Below are positions 17,797-27,600 of a DNA stretch of 64,000 nt, one piece after another (positions within the stretch are counted from its first letter, which is position 1; the number at the start of each line of letters is the position of its first letter). A program made the position numbers and the translations under genes. Source of the DNA: Schlesneria sp. DSM 10557 (lineage in GTDB: Bacteria; Planctomycetota; Planctomycetia; Planctomycetales; Planctomycetaceae); contig NZ_CP124747.1 in NCBI RefSeq assembly GCF_041860085.1, positions 2,666,001 through 2,730,000 of the forward strand. The letters run 5' to 3'. The notes beneath the pieces were generated by a model, which made no database searches, was not told the DNA's origin, and was given only the letters and a program-made list of their open reading frames with translations.

Positions 17797-20487
17797 ATGC
17801 TAAGTTTTGACGCCAGTCCATATGCTCTCGCAGGAATTGCCGCGGCAGCGGGTCCTGTGCTGATTCATCTGCTGAATCGACGACGATTCAAGACGGTGAA
17901 CTGGGCCGCAATGGACTTCTTGCGAGACGCTCTTGAACGGACTCGCAAAAAGCTTCATCTGCGCGATGTCCTTCTGCTGGCACTACGGATTCTGACCATC
18001 GCTCTGTTCGGACTGATGCTGGCACGTCCTTACTTCAAGGGAGCATCATCTGGCCAGGCCTGGCAAAACGCTCTGCTGGTGGCAACTTTGGTGACCACCT
18101 TCGGACTGGCCATCCACTGGGCCACATCGACTGAGGGGAAACGAAGCAGAATTGTCACAGCGGGATTACTCTTCGGCGTGCTGATTTCGGGGTTTCAGTT
18201 GTTTGGACTGTCTCAGCGAAATCTCACTTCGGGTGAGTCTCGCTTCAGCAGCAGGATGCCCCTGCACGCGATCCTCGTTGTGGACAATAGTCGAAGTATG
18301 GGCGTGGAATCACTCGGCACCCGTCTGCTCGATCGCGCCAAAAGCAAAGCGAGCGAGTTCATCAATTCACTTCCGCTGGAAAGCCGGATCTCCGTCATCC
18401 CCTTAGCAGGTTCAGAGACCCCCTACACACTGGAAGGTTACCGAAACAAAGAAGACGCAAGACGTGCACTCGACCGAATCCCGCTGGTCGATACTGAAGG
18501 AAGCATCCGGTCAGGGCTGGAACTCGCCGTCCAGGCAACTCAGCAGACGGCGGATCCCCCCGCCAAGCGAGTCGTCCTGTTCACCGACCTGCAGGAGACG
18601 GGTTGGCAGGCGACCGTCGCTCCCGAGTTGATGCAGCAGCTCACTGGCATGCAGATTGTCCAGGTCGCAACTTCCCCCGCGCGGAATGTCTGGATCTCGG
18701 GTCTGCATGTCGAAGACGGCCTCACAAGTGCCGAAGTCCCCTGTCGGCTGCTAGCCCGCCTGAATGCCAGTCGCGTAGAGACCAGTTCAACCCGGGAAAG
18801 CGAGGACCCGCCGTTTCGAGTCCAGGTCAGACTGCTGATCGATGGACTTGAAGTTGCCAGCCAGATACTCGAAGTGTCTCCCGGACAGGAACGGGAGATC
18901 GAATTCATTCACCAGTTTGAGACTACCCCCGATCCCCTGAAGCCCGACTGGACTGTTGCAACCGTCATCGCCCGGCCCGAACACTTGTCGATGGATCAAC
19001 TGGCGGAAGACAACCGACAACAGATCGTGGTACCTGTCGTCTCATCACTGCCGGTCGTCTTCGTTGATCAATTCGGTGACGATGAAAACCTGGAGCAGAA
19101 CCGGATTGGTGAGACGTATGCCTTGCGACATCTGCTGGCCCCTCGCTCCAGCGTCGACAAGTTACAACGACGGCTCATCGAGACCATTCATCTGCGGGGA
19201 GATCAGATCACGCAGGAAATACTCGAAACAGCTCGACTCGTCATCATTGGGGGCGTCGAGAAACCAGATGAGTCCACAATCTCGCTGCTGCATGACTATG
19301 TCCAGCAGGGTGGGCCACTGGTTGTACTGGCGGGAGCCCATTTCGATCCGTCTGCATGGACTGAACGGGCCTGGCGATCAGGCCAGGGAATCCTTCCTGT
19401 CCCGCTTGCTGCGAGTCCCATCGGGATGACTCCAGAAGAATCATCCCAACAAATTCGGCCGTTCTACCTCGCCTTCGAGACGATGCAGCACGACTTTTTT
19501 CTGGTGGAAGGAGAAGATCCCCAGACTCTGTCAGCCCTGTTCGATGCGACACCCTTCTTCAAAGCGGTTCAGGCGACGATGTCGCCGGATTTGTTGAGCG
19601 ATCTGCTGGAGGCCGACACCCGACGATTGACCGAACGTCAGCAGTTTCTGGAAGCGTACGAAGCACGCCCCTCGTCCCGCGCGGATAACTCCGCAGTCGT
19701 CGAAGAAGCTGAAAGAACATACCGTCGCTGGGAACCATCGTGGTGGAACTGGCGTTCCCCTCTTCCGTTAGTCGATCGGACATTGAGCCCCGCGGAACTG
19801 GCGAAACGGAGCCAGCCTCGAGTGCTGGCGGCTTTCGACGGCGAGGGGATGCCCTACCTCGTTGAGCGCCGCATTGGTGCTGGCCGACTGCTCCTGTTCA
19901 CCAGCGGCGTCACTTCAAAGTGGAATCTGCTCAAAAGTTCCGGGGCGATGTACTTCTTCCATCGGACGTGCAGTCAATTGATGGAAGAGACGCTTTCACG
20001 TCGAAATTATCTGGCCGGGCAGAAGATCACCATTCCCGTCGAGAGAAGTGACGAGCTCGGCTATTGGGTCATAAGGCCGTCCGGAATCCGGGAAGCCCTG
20101 TACGTCGAAGCCATCAATCCGAGCGTATCAGGTGTCACGATCCGTCGCCCGGTCCGAGCAGGGACCTATCTTGTCCAATCCGAACAAGGCGCCCGTGGAG
20201 ATACTTCTGCAGCGAGACTGGTGGACGAGATTCCCATTGCCGTGAACGGGGCCGAAAGTGAATCCAATCTGACCGCATTACCTGCTGCGACCTTAATGGA
20301 ACAACTTGATCAGTACGAGATTCGCGTCCTCACGGCCAATGATCCGATTCGGCTGGAAGGGGGAAGCAGTCGGGGAAGAAACCTGTGGAAAGGGTTCGGC
20401 TGGTCCGTACTGGCCTGTCTGTTGTGGGAGATGTTCATTGTAGCCGGGCCCTCGCTGAAACTTCGGGGGCAGGTGGTTTCCTCATGA
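17797..20487 (+). CDS. BatA-like membrane protein with von Willebrand A domain
   Basis: An 896-residue membrane protein. The N-terminus (PVLIHLLNRRRFKTVNWAAM, then two helices to about residue 80) is the BatA/aerotolerance-type N-terminal domain; more helices lie at about 90-140. A vWA domain follows, with an intact metal-binding MIDAS DNSRS (D163, S165, S167), then a large extracytoplasmic region that includes a glutamine-amidotransferase-like Rossmann segment (RLVIIGGVEKPDES, QQGGPLVVLAG, about 485-515). A C-terminal helix (about 870-887) closes the protein. Such proteins are usually encoded with MoxR and DUF58 and are thought to be remodelled by the MoxR ATPase, but the exact role is unknown. 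The stop overlaps the next gene's ATG. Confidence 0.88.
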   Translation: MLSFDASPYALAGIAAAAGPVLIHLLNRRRFKTVNWAAMDFLRDALERTRKKLHLRDVLLLALRILTIALFGLMLARPYFKGASSGQAWQNALLVATLVTTFGLAIHWATSTEGKRSRIVTAGLLFGVLISGFQLFGLSQRNLTSGESRFSSRMPLHAILVVDNSRSMGVESLGTRLLDRAKSKASEFINSLPLESRISVIPLAGSETPYTLEGYRNKEDARRALDRIPLVDTEGSIRSGLELAVQATQQTADPPAKRVVLFTDLQETGWQATVAPELMQQLTGMQIVQVATSPARNVWISGLHVEDGLTSAEVPCRLLARLNASRVETSSTRESEDPPFRVQVRLLIDGLEVASQILEVSPGQEREIEFIHQFETTPDPLKPDWTVATVIARPEHLSMDQLAEDNRQQIVVPVVSSLPVVFVDQFGDDENLEQNRIGETYALRHLLAPRSSVDKLQRRLIETIHLRGDQITQEILETARLVIIGGVEKPDESTISLLHDYVQQGGPLVVLAGAHFDPSAWTERAWRSGQGILPVPLAASPIGMTPEESSQQIRPFYLAFETMQHDFFLVEGEDPQTLSALFDATPFFKAVQATMSPDLLSDLLEADTRRLTERQQFLEAYEARPSSRADNSAVVEEAERTYRRWEPSWWNWRSPLPLVDRTLSPAELAKRSQPRVLAAFDGEGMPYLVERRIGAGRLLLFTSGVTSKWNLLKSSGAMYFFHRTCSQLMEETLSRRNYLAGQKITIPVERSDELGYWVIRPSGIREALYVEAINPSVSGVTIRRPVRAGTYLVQSEQGARGDTSAARLVDEIPIAVNGAESESNLTALPAATLMEQLDQYEIRVLTANDPIRLEGGSSRGRNLWKGFGWSVLACLLWEMFIVAGPSLKLRGQVVSS

Positions 20488-22931
20488 ACTGGACAGCATT
20501 TGTTGGCAGAAGACTGGGCTACAGTGAAATCTCGACCATCGAGTCGATTCGGATTTCTTTCGGCTCTGCCTGGGCTCATCCCTGGCCCGGTCTGGTGGTG
20601 CTGGGATGTCTCGGCCTGTCTGTCTTCACGTTCTGGTTCTACTTGCAGTGGCAGCCCCACGCAAAGCGGCCTGCCCGTCTGGGACTCGCGGTCCTCCGAT
20701 CACTGATTCTCTCGCTGGTTCTGCTGATCGTCGCAGACCCTACGCTGGAACTGGCTCTGGTCAGTCTCCCCAAGCCGGTCCTATGGTTTCTGCTGGATGG
20801 CAGTGACAGCATGTCGATCGCGGACGAGCTTCCCGAAGCCGAGCGTTCGAGCCTGGCGACCGCAGTCGATCTCAAGGGCTACCGATCGCAGCACCCTTCC
20901 CAATCTGGCAGCGACCGCCTCTCACGAGCTGACTACACCCGTGCCTGGCTGCACAAAGCGGATCACAATCTGATTGATCGATTGTCTGATTCGTATCGCC
21001 TCCGCTTCTTCAGCTTTGGCGAAACAGACGGGGTTCGGATCCTGAGCTTTGACGAAACAACCTCGCAGCCCAGCCGTTTTGCGGACTGGCAGACAACAGG
21101 TCGTACGACCCCCTTGGGAGACGCCTTCGAGGAACTGGCACGACAACATGCCTCCGACAATGTCTCGGCAGTCGTCGTCGTCAGTGACTTCGGACAAAAC
21201 TCGGGAACTTCACCACTGGAGGCCGCAAAGAAACTAGGGGTTCCGATCTTTACCGTCGGCGTCGGTCCGGTCACCGCGGTCGATCTCAGTCTCGACCTGA
21301 TCGTTCCTCAGACAATTAAGAAGTCCGAATCATCGACCATCATTGTGACAGTAAGACAGCGTGAACTCGAGAACACTCCGGTCTCCGTTCAGGTTTATGC
21401 TCATCAAGCCGGAGAAGCGACGGAAAGCGAACAGCACCGGATCCCGATTGGCGAACGCCAACTGACCCTTGCGGAAGGAATGACTCAGCTCGAATTTCCT
21501 TTCACTCCAGATGTGACGGGACGGTACGTCGTCACGGCGGAAGTCGACCCCGTCGAAGGGGAAGTCGTCACCGAAAACAATCGAGCCACGCGTGAAGTCA
21601 GCATCATTGACGACTTTCTGCGGCTGATGTTCGTGGAGTATGAACCAACGTGGGAGTGGCGCTTTGTCAAAGAAATCTTTCACCGTGACAAACTGGTCGG
21701 CACCCGCGGCTTTCGGACATTCCTCAGATCGGCCGATCCCGTGGTCCGGGAAACGAATGAACTGTTCCTGCCAAACCTCACCCTTCCCCGCAGTCAGTTT
21801 TTCGAGAACGACGTGATCTTCCTCGGGGATCTGCCGGCGTCCGCCTTAAGCGAACGATTCTGTGAAATGACTCGGGAGTTCGTCAGCCAGTTCGGCGGTG
21901 GGCTGGTTGTCATCGCAGGGCCCCGGTTTGGACCGGGCCAACTGGCTGAAACCGCTTTGGCGGACATGCTGCCCGTTGTCGTCGATGGCGATCTCAGGCG
22001 GCGTGACGACCAGGAATTTCACCTCAACCTCACCCCGATTGCGGGGCAGTTCGACTTCATGCGCATGGGCGCGTCCAGCGAGGATCCCCTGAAGGGCTGG
22101 AACAACCTCGGCAAACTTCCCTGGTATCAGCCGGTGCGACGAGTCGAGGCACGCGGAACACAAGTTCTTGCCGAACACCCGCTGGACAAGTGCAGCGACG
22201 CGCGGACTCCTCAACCCCTGATCGCTATTCGCCAGTACGGTCGGGGCGAAGTCGTCTATATCGCATTCAATGAGATGTGGCGACTTCGGCGGTTACGGGG
22301 CGAGGAATTCTACCGCCAGTTCTGGGGCCAATTGATTCACAGACTGGGCCTCGGCCACGCACTCGGCAGTCACAAGCGGTTTGTCGTCAGAACGGACAAG
22401 AAACAATATCGTCCTGAAGAACAGGTCAGGATCACTGTCGAGGCTTACGACAAAGAGTTCCGCCCCCTCGACGAAAAAGAGATTCCCGAACGGCGCTTGT
22501 CTGCAGAGTGGATCCAGCCTCAAGAGGACGCCGACGGGAATCGAACGCAGATCGTGGGAATTCCCCCGCTTCGGCCAGGTATCTTTGAGACACGACTTCC
22601 CGTCACCAGTACGGGAGAATACCACGTGCGGGTCACCGATCCCGTCACAGGTGACATCACCGAGATCAACTTCGACGTGGCGAATCAGTCCATCGAACGA
22701 CAAAGCCCGATCCGAAATGCCCTGCTTCAGAAGAATCTCGCAGCAGAAACCGGAGGAAAAGACTACGACCTGAGAGATGTCGATCAATTCATCGAAGACT
22801 ACCACCCTGTCCGTCAGAAAGAGATCAGTCTCGAGATCATCCCGCTGTGGACTAACTGGTTCACGTTTGGGCTGGTCCTTGCACTCCTGCTGGCGGAATG
22901 GCTGGTGCGCAAACTGGTGAATCTGGCCTGA
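20484..22931 (+). CDS. Large membrane vWA / glutamine-amidotransferase-like protein
   Basis: An 815-residue membrane protein whose ATG overlaps the preceding stop in an ATGA, which implies translational coupling and fixes the start. Two N-terminal helices (about 37-53 and 67-85) precede a vWA domain with MIDAS DGSDS (D105, S107, S109). The middle holds Ig-like or CARDB-like beta segments (about 300-400) and a Rossmann-type segment (NDVIFLGDLP, SQFGGGLVVIAGPRFGPG) resembling class I glutamine amidotransferase folds but with no nucleophile Cys visible. A single C-terminal helix (about 795-812) anchors it. It is the second vWA partner of the cluster. The next gene begins 2 bases after its stop. 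Confidence 0.85.
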   Translation: MNWTAFVGRRLGYSEISTIESIRISFGSAWAHPWPGLVVLGCLGLSVFTFWFYLQWQPHAKRPARLGLAVLRSLILSLVLLIVADPTLELALVSLPKPVLWFLLDGSDSMSIADELPEAERSSLATAVDLKGYRSQHPSQSGSDRLSRADYTRAWLHKADHNLIDRLSDSYRLRFFSFGETDGVRILSFDETTSQPSRFADWQTTGRTTPLGDAFEELARQHASDNVSAVVVVSDFGQNSGTSPLEAAKKLGVPIFTVGVGPVTAVDLSLDLIVPQTIKKSESSTIIVTVRQRELENTPVSVQVYAHQAGEATESEQHRIPIGERQLTLAEGMTQLEFPFTPDVTGRYVVTAEVDPVEGEVVTENNRATREVSIIDDFLRLMFVEYEPTWEWRFVKEIFHRDKLVGTRGFRTFLRSADPVVRETNELFLPNLTLPRSQFFENDVIFLGDLPASALSERFCEMTREFVSQFGGGLVVIAGPRFGPGQLAETALADMLPVVVDGDLRRRDDQEFHLNLTPIAGQFDFMRMGASSEDPLKGWNNLGKLPWYQPVRRVEARGTQVLAEHPLDKCSDARTPQPLIAIRQYGRGEVVYIAFNEMWRLRRLRGEEFYRQFWGQLIHRLGLGHALGSHKRFVVRTDKKQYRPEEQVRITVEAYDKEFRPLDEKEIPERRLSAEWIQPQEDADGNRTQIVGIPPLRPGIFETRLPVTSTGEYHVRVTDPVTGDITEINFDVANQSIERQSPIRNALLQKNLAAETGGKDYDLRDVDQFIEDYHPVRQKEISLEIIPLWTNWFTFGLVLALLLAEWLVRKLVNLA

Positions 22932-22933
22932 TC

Positions 22934-24625
22934 ATGCAAACGAAGCTCTCCCATCTTCGATCGCAGCTGAATCTGCTCCGGCGGAAACGAAGTCTCGTGC
23001 GCCAATCCCAGGCCGCCTGCAGCCTGCTGACATTCACCCTGCTGCTGATCTGGTTCACTTTCGCAGGCGACTGGCTCTTTCGATTCTCGGCCCAGTCAAG
23101 GTTCGTCATCCTGATCGGGATTCTGGTAGCCATCGGGTGGGGGGTAAAGAAATGGATCGTGCCACTGCTCTCTCATCGCGAGTCGCTGGAAGAGGTCGCG
23201 CTGATCGTCGAGCAGCAACATCACATCGACAACGATCTGGTCGCCGCTTTGCAGTTTGATCAGCCCCAATCCCGTTCGTGGGGTTCGACTCGACTGACAA
23301 GCGCTGTGGTCGATTACGTGGCCGAATTCAGTCGTTCGCTGAATGTGCTCGATGGATTCTCCTACCAGAAGCTCCCACGGCGACTGCTCGAACTGGGTGC
23401 AGCAGTCCTGCTGGTGACGGGAACCATTCTGGCCGTCCCTCAACATACGGCGGCATTCTGGAACAGGCTGCTGCTGGGTGATGCACGCTATCCCACACGG
23501 ACACAGATTCAATCCATCGCGGTGAATGGGGAAGACGTTCCCGCGTTTTATCGCGGCAAGACTCACCAGCAACAGATTCCCTTTGGTGTTCCCATCGTTG
23601 TCAGAACCCGCTGCGAGGGGGCCGTTCCGACAGTCGGATATGCCACACTGCAGGGGCTGCGGAATGACGCGGTCAATCGCATTGAGCTACATCCTGTTCC
23701 CAACATGCCGGGCGACTTCCAGGGAGAACTCTCGTACCTGACCGAGTCTCTACGGATGCGCATTGAAATCGGTGACGCGACTTCTGACCCAACCGAAATC
23801 ACGATCATTCCTGTGCCACTCGTTGATGTGACATGGAATGTGGTCCCCCCGACCTATGCCGCCGCAACACTCAAACAGGATGACATGGAAGGAAGTTCGC
23901 GGCAGATCGCGGTGCTGGACGGATCTCAGGCTCGACTGAAACTGGTCTGCCTGAACAAGAAACTCCGTTCGGCTCGACTGACGACAGGAGACACCACGTA
24001 CGATCTGGTTGCTACCGGAAACATTCCCTCGGGCAGGGTGAGTTGGTCATTGCCGCCGAATACTCCCTTTGAGAACATTCGCGACTCACTCAAGTATGAA
24101 ATCCAGGTGACAGACAACGATGGTTTGTCTCTCGAAAGCCCTGTTGCAGGCCAGATTCGACTGAAGTCGGATCGTCCACCCCGAATTGCCGCAACTGCCG
24201 TGACGCGGCACGTCCTTCCTTCGGCACAGCCGACACTCGACTACGTCGCCATCGACGACTTTGGTATTGCCACCGTCACAGCCAGCATTCAAATTTCGCG
24301 TGCCAGAGGGGAATCGTCGAAGCATGACCTGCCCCTCAAACGGATCGAAGACCAGGACCAACCACAACACAATCTGCGAGATCAGGTCCGCATTCCCCTT
24401 TCTACGTATGAACTAGCCAAGGGAGATGACGTCAAAGTCTCGCTGCGAGTCAGCGACTGGCGGGGGGCCCTTCCCGGCCAATCGGCGGAAACTGAGCCGG
24501 TCCAGTTCAGCGTGACGGACTTGAGCGGTATCCTGACACAGACCGGCGAAGAAGATCGGAAATCGGCGAAACAGCTCGAGGAAATCCTGCAGCGCGAACT
24601 GGGGATCAGTGATGAGAAAAAATAG
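22934..24625 (+). CDS. DUF4175-like membrane protein, cluster partner
   Basis: A 563-residue membrane protein. Three N-terminal hydrophobic helices (about 30-50, 57-75 and 155-172) surround a segment with heptad character (VALIVEQQHHIDNDLVAALQF). The remaining 370 residues are beta-rich and probably extracytoplasmic, with repeated short strands and an IRDSLKYEIQVTDNDGLSLE segment that looks like a fibronectin or cadherin-type unit. The overall layout resembles DUF4175 proteins encoded with large coiled-coil partners in planctomycetes and alphaproteobacteria; that assignment is by architecture only. The start 2 bases after the previous stop implies cotranscription. The stretch ends EKRSAKQ-type helices just before the coiled-coil gene. 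Confidence 0.78.
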   Translation: MQTKLSHLRSQLNLLRRKRSLVRQSQAACSLLTFTLLLIWFTFAGDWLFRFSAQSRFVILIGILVAIGWGVKKWIVPLLSHRESLEEVALIVEQQHHIDNDLVAALQFDQPQSRSWGSTRLTSAVVDYVAEFSRSLNVLDGFSYQKLPRRLLELGAAVLLVTGTILAVPQHTAAFWNRLLLGDARYPTRTQIQSIAVNGEDVPAFYRGKTHQQQIPFGVPIVVRTRCEGAVPTVGYATLQGLRNDAVNRIELHPVPNMPGDFQGELSYLTESLRMRIEIGDATSDPTEITIIPVPLVDVTWNVVPPTYAAATLKQDDMEGSSRQIAVLDGSQARLKLVCLNKKLRSARLTTGDTTYDLVATGNIPSGRVSWSLPPNTPFENIRDSLKYEIQVTDNDGLSLESPVAGQIRLKSDRPPRIAATAVTRHVLPSAQPTLDYVAIDDFGIATVTASIQISRARGESSKHDLPLKRIEDQDQPQHNLRDQVRIPLSTYELAKGDDVKVSLRVSDWRGALPGQSAETEPVQFSVTDLSGILTQTGEEDRKSAKQLEEILQRELGISDEKK

Positions 24626-24673
24626 CTCGACGATCTTTACGGACCAGTTCATTCGACGGGAGAGCAGCCACCG

Positions 24674-27600
24674 ATGAAGCATTCTCTCTGGTCACGAATT
24701 CTCCTCGTCGCCGGTCTATTCGTGTGCAGCGCTGCCTCGGCGAGGGGACAGGTTCTCGAGAACGAAGCGCTCCTCCGCAAGCAGGAAGACCAGCAGCGTG
24801 CGCGAACCCTGACGCGTGAACTGCTGGCGAACATCCTTGATGTGCAACTGCGTCAGCTCGATGAGAATGGACTGTCTGATCAGGAAATTTATCGCGACAT
24901 TAAGTTGATGCGTCAGAACCTCAACCATCTGGTTGAGATGGAAATGACGAAAGTCGTTGATTTACTCGCCGAAGCCCAGCGACTTCCTGGAGAAAAGCGT
25001 GAGGCCGTCTTTGTCGATGCCCGCCAGCAGATTCGGACCGTGGTTCGTCAACTGGCCGTTCAGCGACAGAATCTGTTAAAGCGGCTCAAAATTGTGGAAC
25101 TGGTCGAACAGGTTCGAAATCTCATCCATCAGCAATCGACGGTACAGAAGAATACCCGGGCAGTCCGGACTGAAGCCCAGTCTCTGCACGAGATTCTCAC
25201 ACTGCGCGCCATTGAAGATCAGCGCGATGTCAAAGAACTCTACCTGCATCTCATCGACACTCTCGTCGATATGAAAACCTGGAGCGGGTCCCTTTCCTCC
25301 ACGGCCGCCGATGCCCTGAGGATCCTGAACGTCTCCGAAGTCGGCCCCCATCTCGATTCCGCCGGACGCCACCTGCAGTCGGTGCAACATTCAGAAGCAA
25401 CAGATGAGCAGGGTCAAGTCATTAAGGGATTGCAGGAACTTTTGCGCGTCGTCGAACGAACCCAGGGGGGACTCGGTTCGGAATTCCTGGCGAACATTGA
25501 CCGAGTACGTGGTCTGATGGAACGACAGAAACAGCTTCGAGACGAAACAAAATTGTTCGACGATCAGCAATCAACTCCTGCGGATTTCGTTGAACAACAG
25601 GCCCTATTACAACGAGACATCGCCGGACTGGCGGAGGTCATTCCCAAAATTCCGAAGGGGGAAGCACTTCTGCAACTTGCAGAAGCCGCGGCGCTCGATG
25701 CCGCAGCCAGTCTGCTCGACGGCCGACTCGAAACGGCCATCTCGTCCCAAGGCCAGGTCCTTGGGAATCTGGCGGCACTGGAACTGACGCTCCGGGAACA
25801 GGCAAAACAGAGTTCCCCCGACCGATCAGCCGAGGAACTGGCAGAAAGCATCAAACGACTTCACGATGCCAAAGCCGCATTGAACGCGGCAAAGTCCAGA
25901 CAACCGTCTGTACGAACTGATGCGGGCGAACAGACTCAGGCCACTGCGGCACAACTCACCGAGATCATTCAGGCCACCGAGGCGGCTCTGCAGAACCCTG
26001 ATCTCCCTGCCAATGTCCAGCAATCCCTCACGCGAGCGACTCAATCGGCCTCGGCTGCAATGACAGACCTCGAAGCAGCAACTTCGGAGACGGATTCGCC
26101 GGAAGCAGCGAAGTCACTCACAAATGTCGCCCACACTCTGGACCGGGCACTCGCCACCGTCGATGCGGCGATCGCTGACACGGAACGACGCGAATCGGCT
26201 GTTAAAATCGGTGAGCTGGCCCGCGCCGCAGAAGTTCTGGAACGAGCAGCCTCCGAAGAGCGGCAGATCGCCATCGAAGTGGATGCTCTCGCAGAACCCG
26301 GCTCAGCCACTGCCAGCGAGACAGCAGAACAGGCCCGGCAACTGGCAGCGCGTCAGGACGATGTACACGCCATCGCGGAAAAAACGGCAGAAGCGATCGC
26401 TCAGATCGCAGCAGAGGCTTCGCAACACGTTCTGGCGGGCGCGGCCGATGCAAAGGACTCTTCACAAATGCTGCAATCGATTGCGGACCAGACAGCCAGT
26501 GAGCTCGCATCCGCCACGGAGATCGCGGCCGAGTCGGCGCGCAAGGCGTCACAGAAACTGGCAGACGCAGCAAAACTCGCTCGCAAACTCGTCGTGACGA
26601 CGGCCCAGGAACTGGCTCAAAAAACGTCCGAGCAGGCAGAGCAGATTGCCACTGCTCGGGCGGCTGTGGACCGCGCTCTCGATGATCTGCCCTCGAGCGG
26701 CGATCTGGCAAAACTCGACGCGGCGAGAAACGAACTGAACACCGCAATCCAGCAACAGGCAACCGCGTCTGGAAAACCGGCTGCCGCTCTCGCTCTTCAA
26801 CTCGTCCATCAGATTGCCAGGGGAATTGAGGCCCAGCAGGCAGCCACGGAAATGGCGGCGGCCGCACAAGCCGGAGCGACCACGGAACTGAAAGCGACAA
26901 TCAAACAGGAAGAAGCGGCCGAGTCTGCTTCGACGGCCTTGGGCACTGCCCGAAAATATACGACCCTTGTTCCCAACCTGTCGGAATCCAGATCCGGAAG
27001 CCTGATTCAATCATTAAGCGATGCTCACCAGGCCGCTGCGCAGGCGGCACGCCAAATCCTCGAGTCCAATCCCTCGGGTGCGATGATGTCTCAAGCAAAA
27101 GCCGCCAATGCGCTGCGAGCCGCGTGGTTGATCGCGCAATCCGAGGCGCAGACAACAGTCCAGCAGCCGCCGACTCATCCCAGTGACTTACAGGCTCAAG
27201 CCGACGCCGCAGCAACGACCAAACAGGCGCAAGCATTCGCCAGCCAGGCTTCGCAAGTCTCCGCTGCTGCTGTTCATCCTGCAGTAGAAGCAACGGCGAG
27301 CGCCGAGCGAGCCCTGGTCGTCGCTCCCCGTGAAGCAGCTGCGCTCCAGGCGACTGCCGAAGCGAAGCTGCAAGAGGCACTCCGTCACCTTGTCGCAGCC
27401 GTCGACACAGCGACAAGGGAACGTGAAAAACAACTCGCGGAACTGGCGGATCAGCACGAAGCGATGGCGGGGGAAGTCGCAGCAGCGGACCCGGCAGCGG
27501 CCGACTCGATCGATGTTGCTGCCCAGGCGGCTCGTCGCGGTTCACACGCAACTGAATCCCCCACGCAAGTCAGCGAAGCAGAAGCGGACGCGGAAATGGC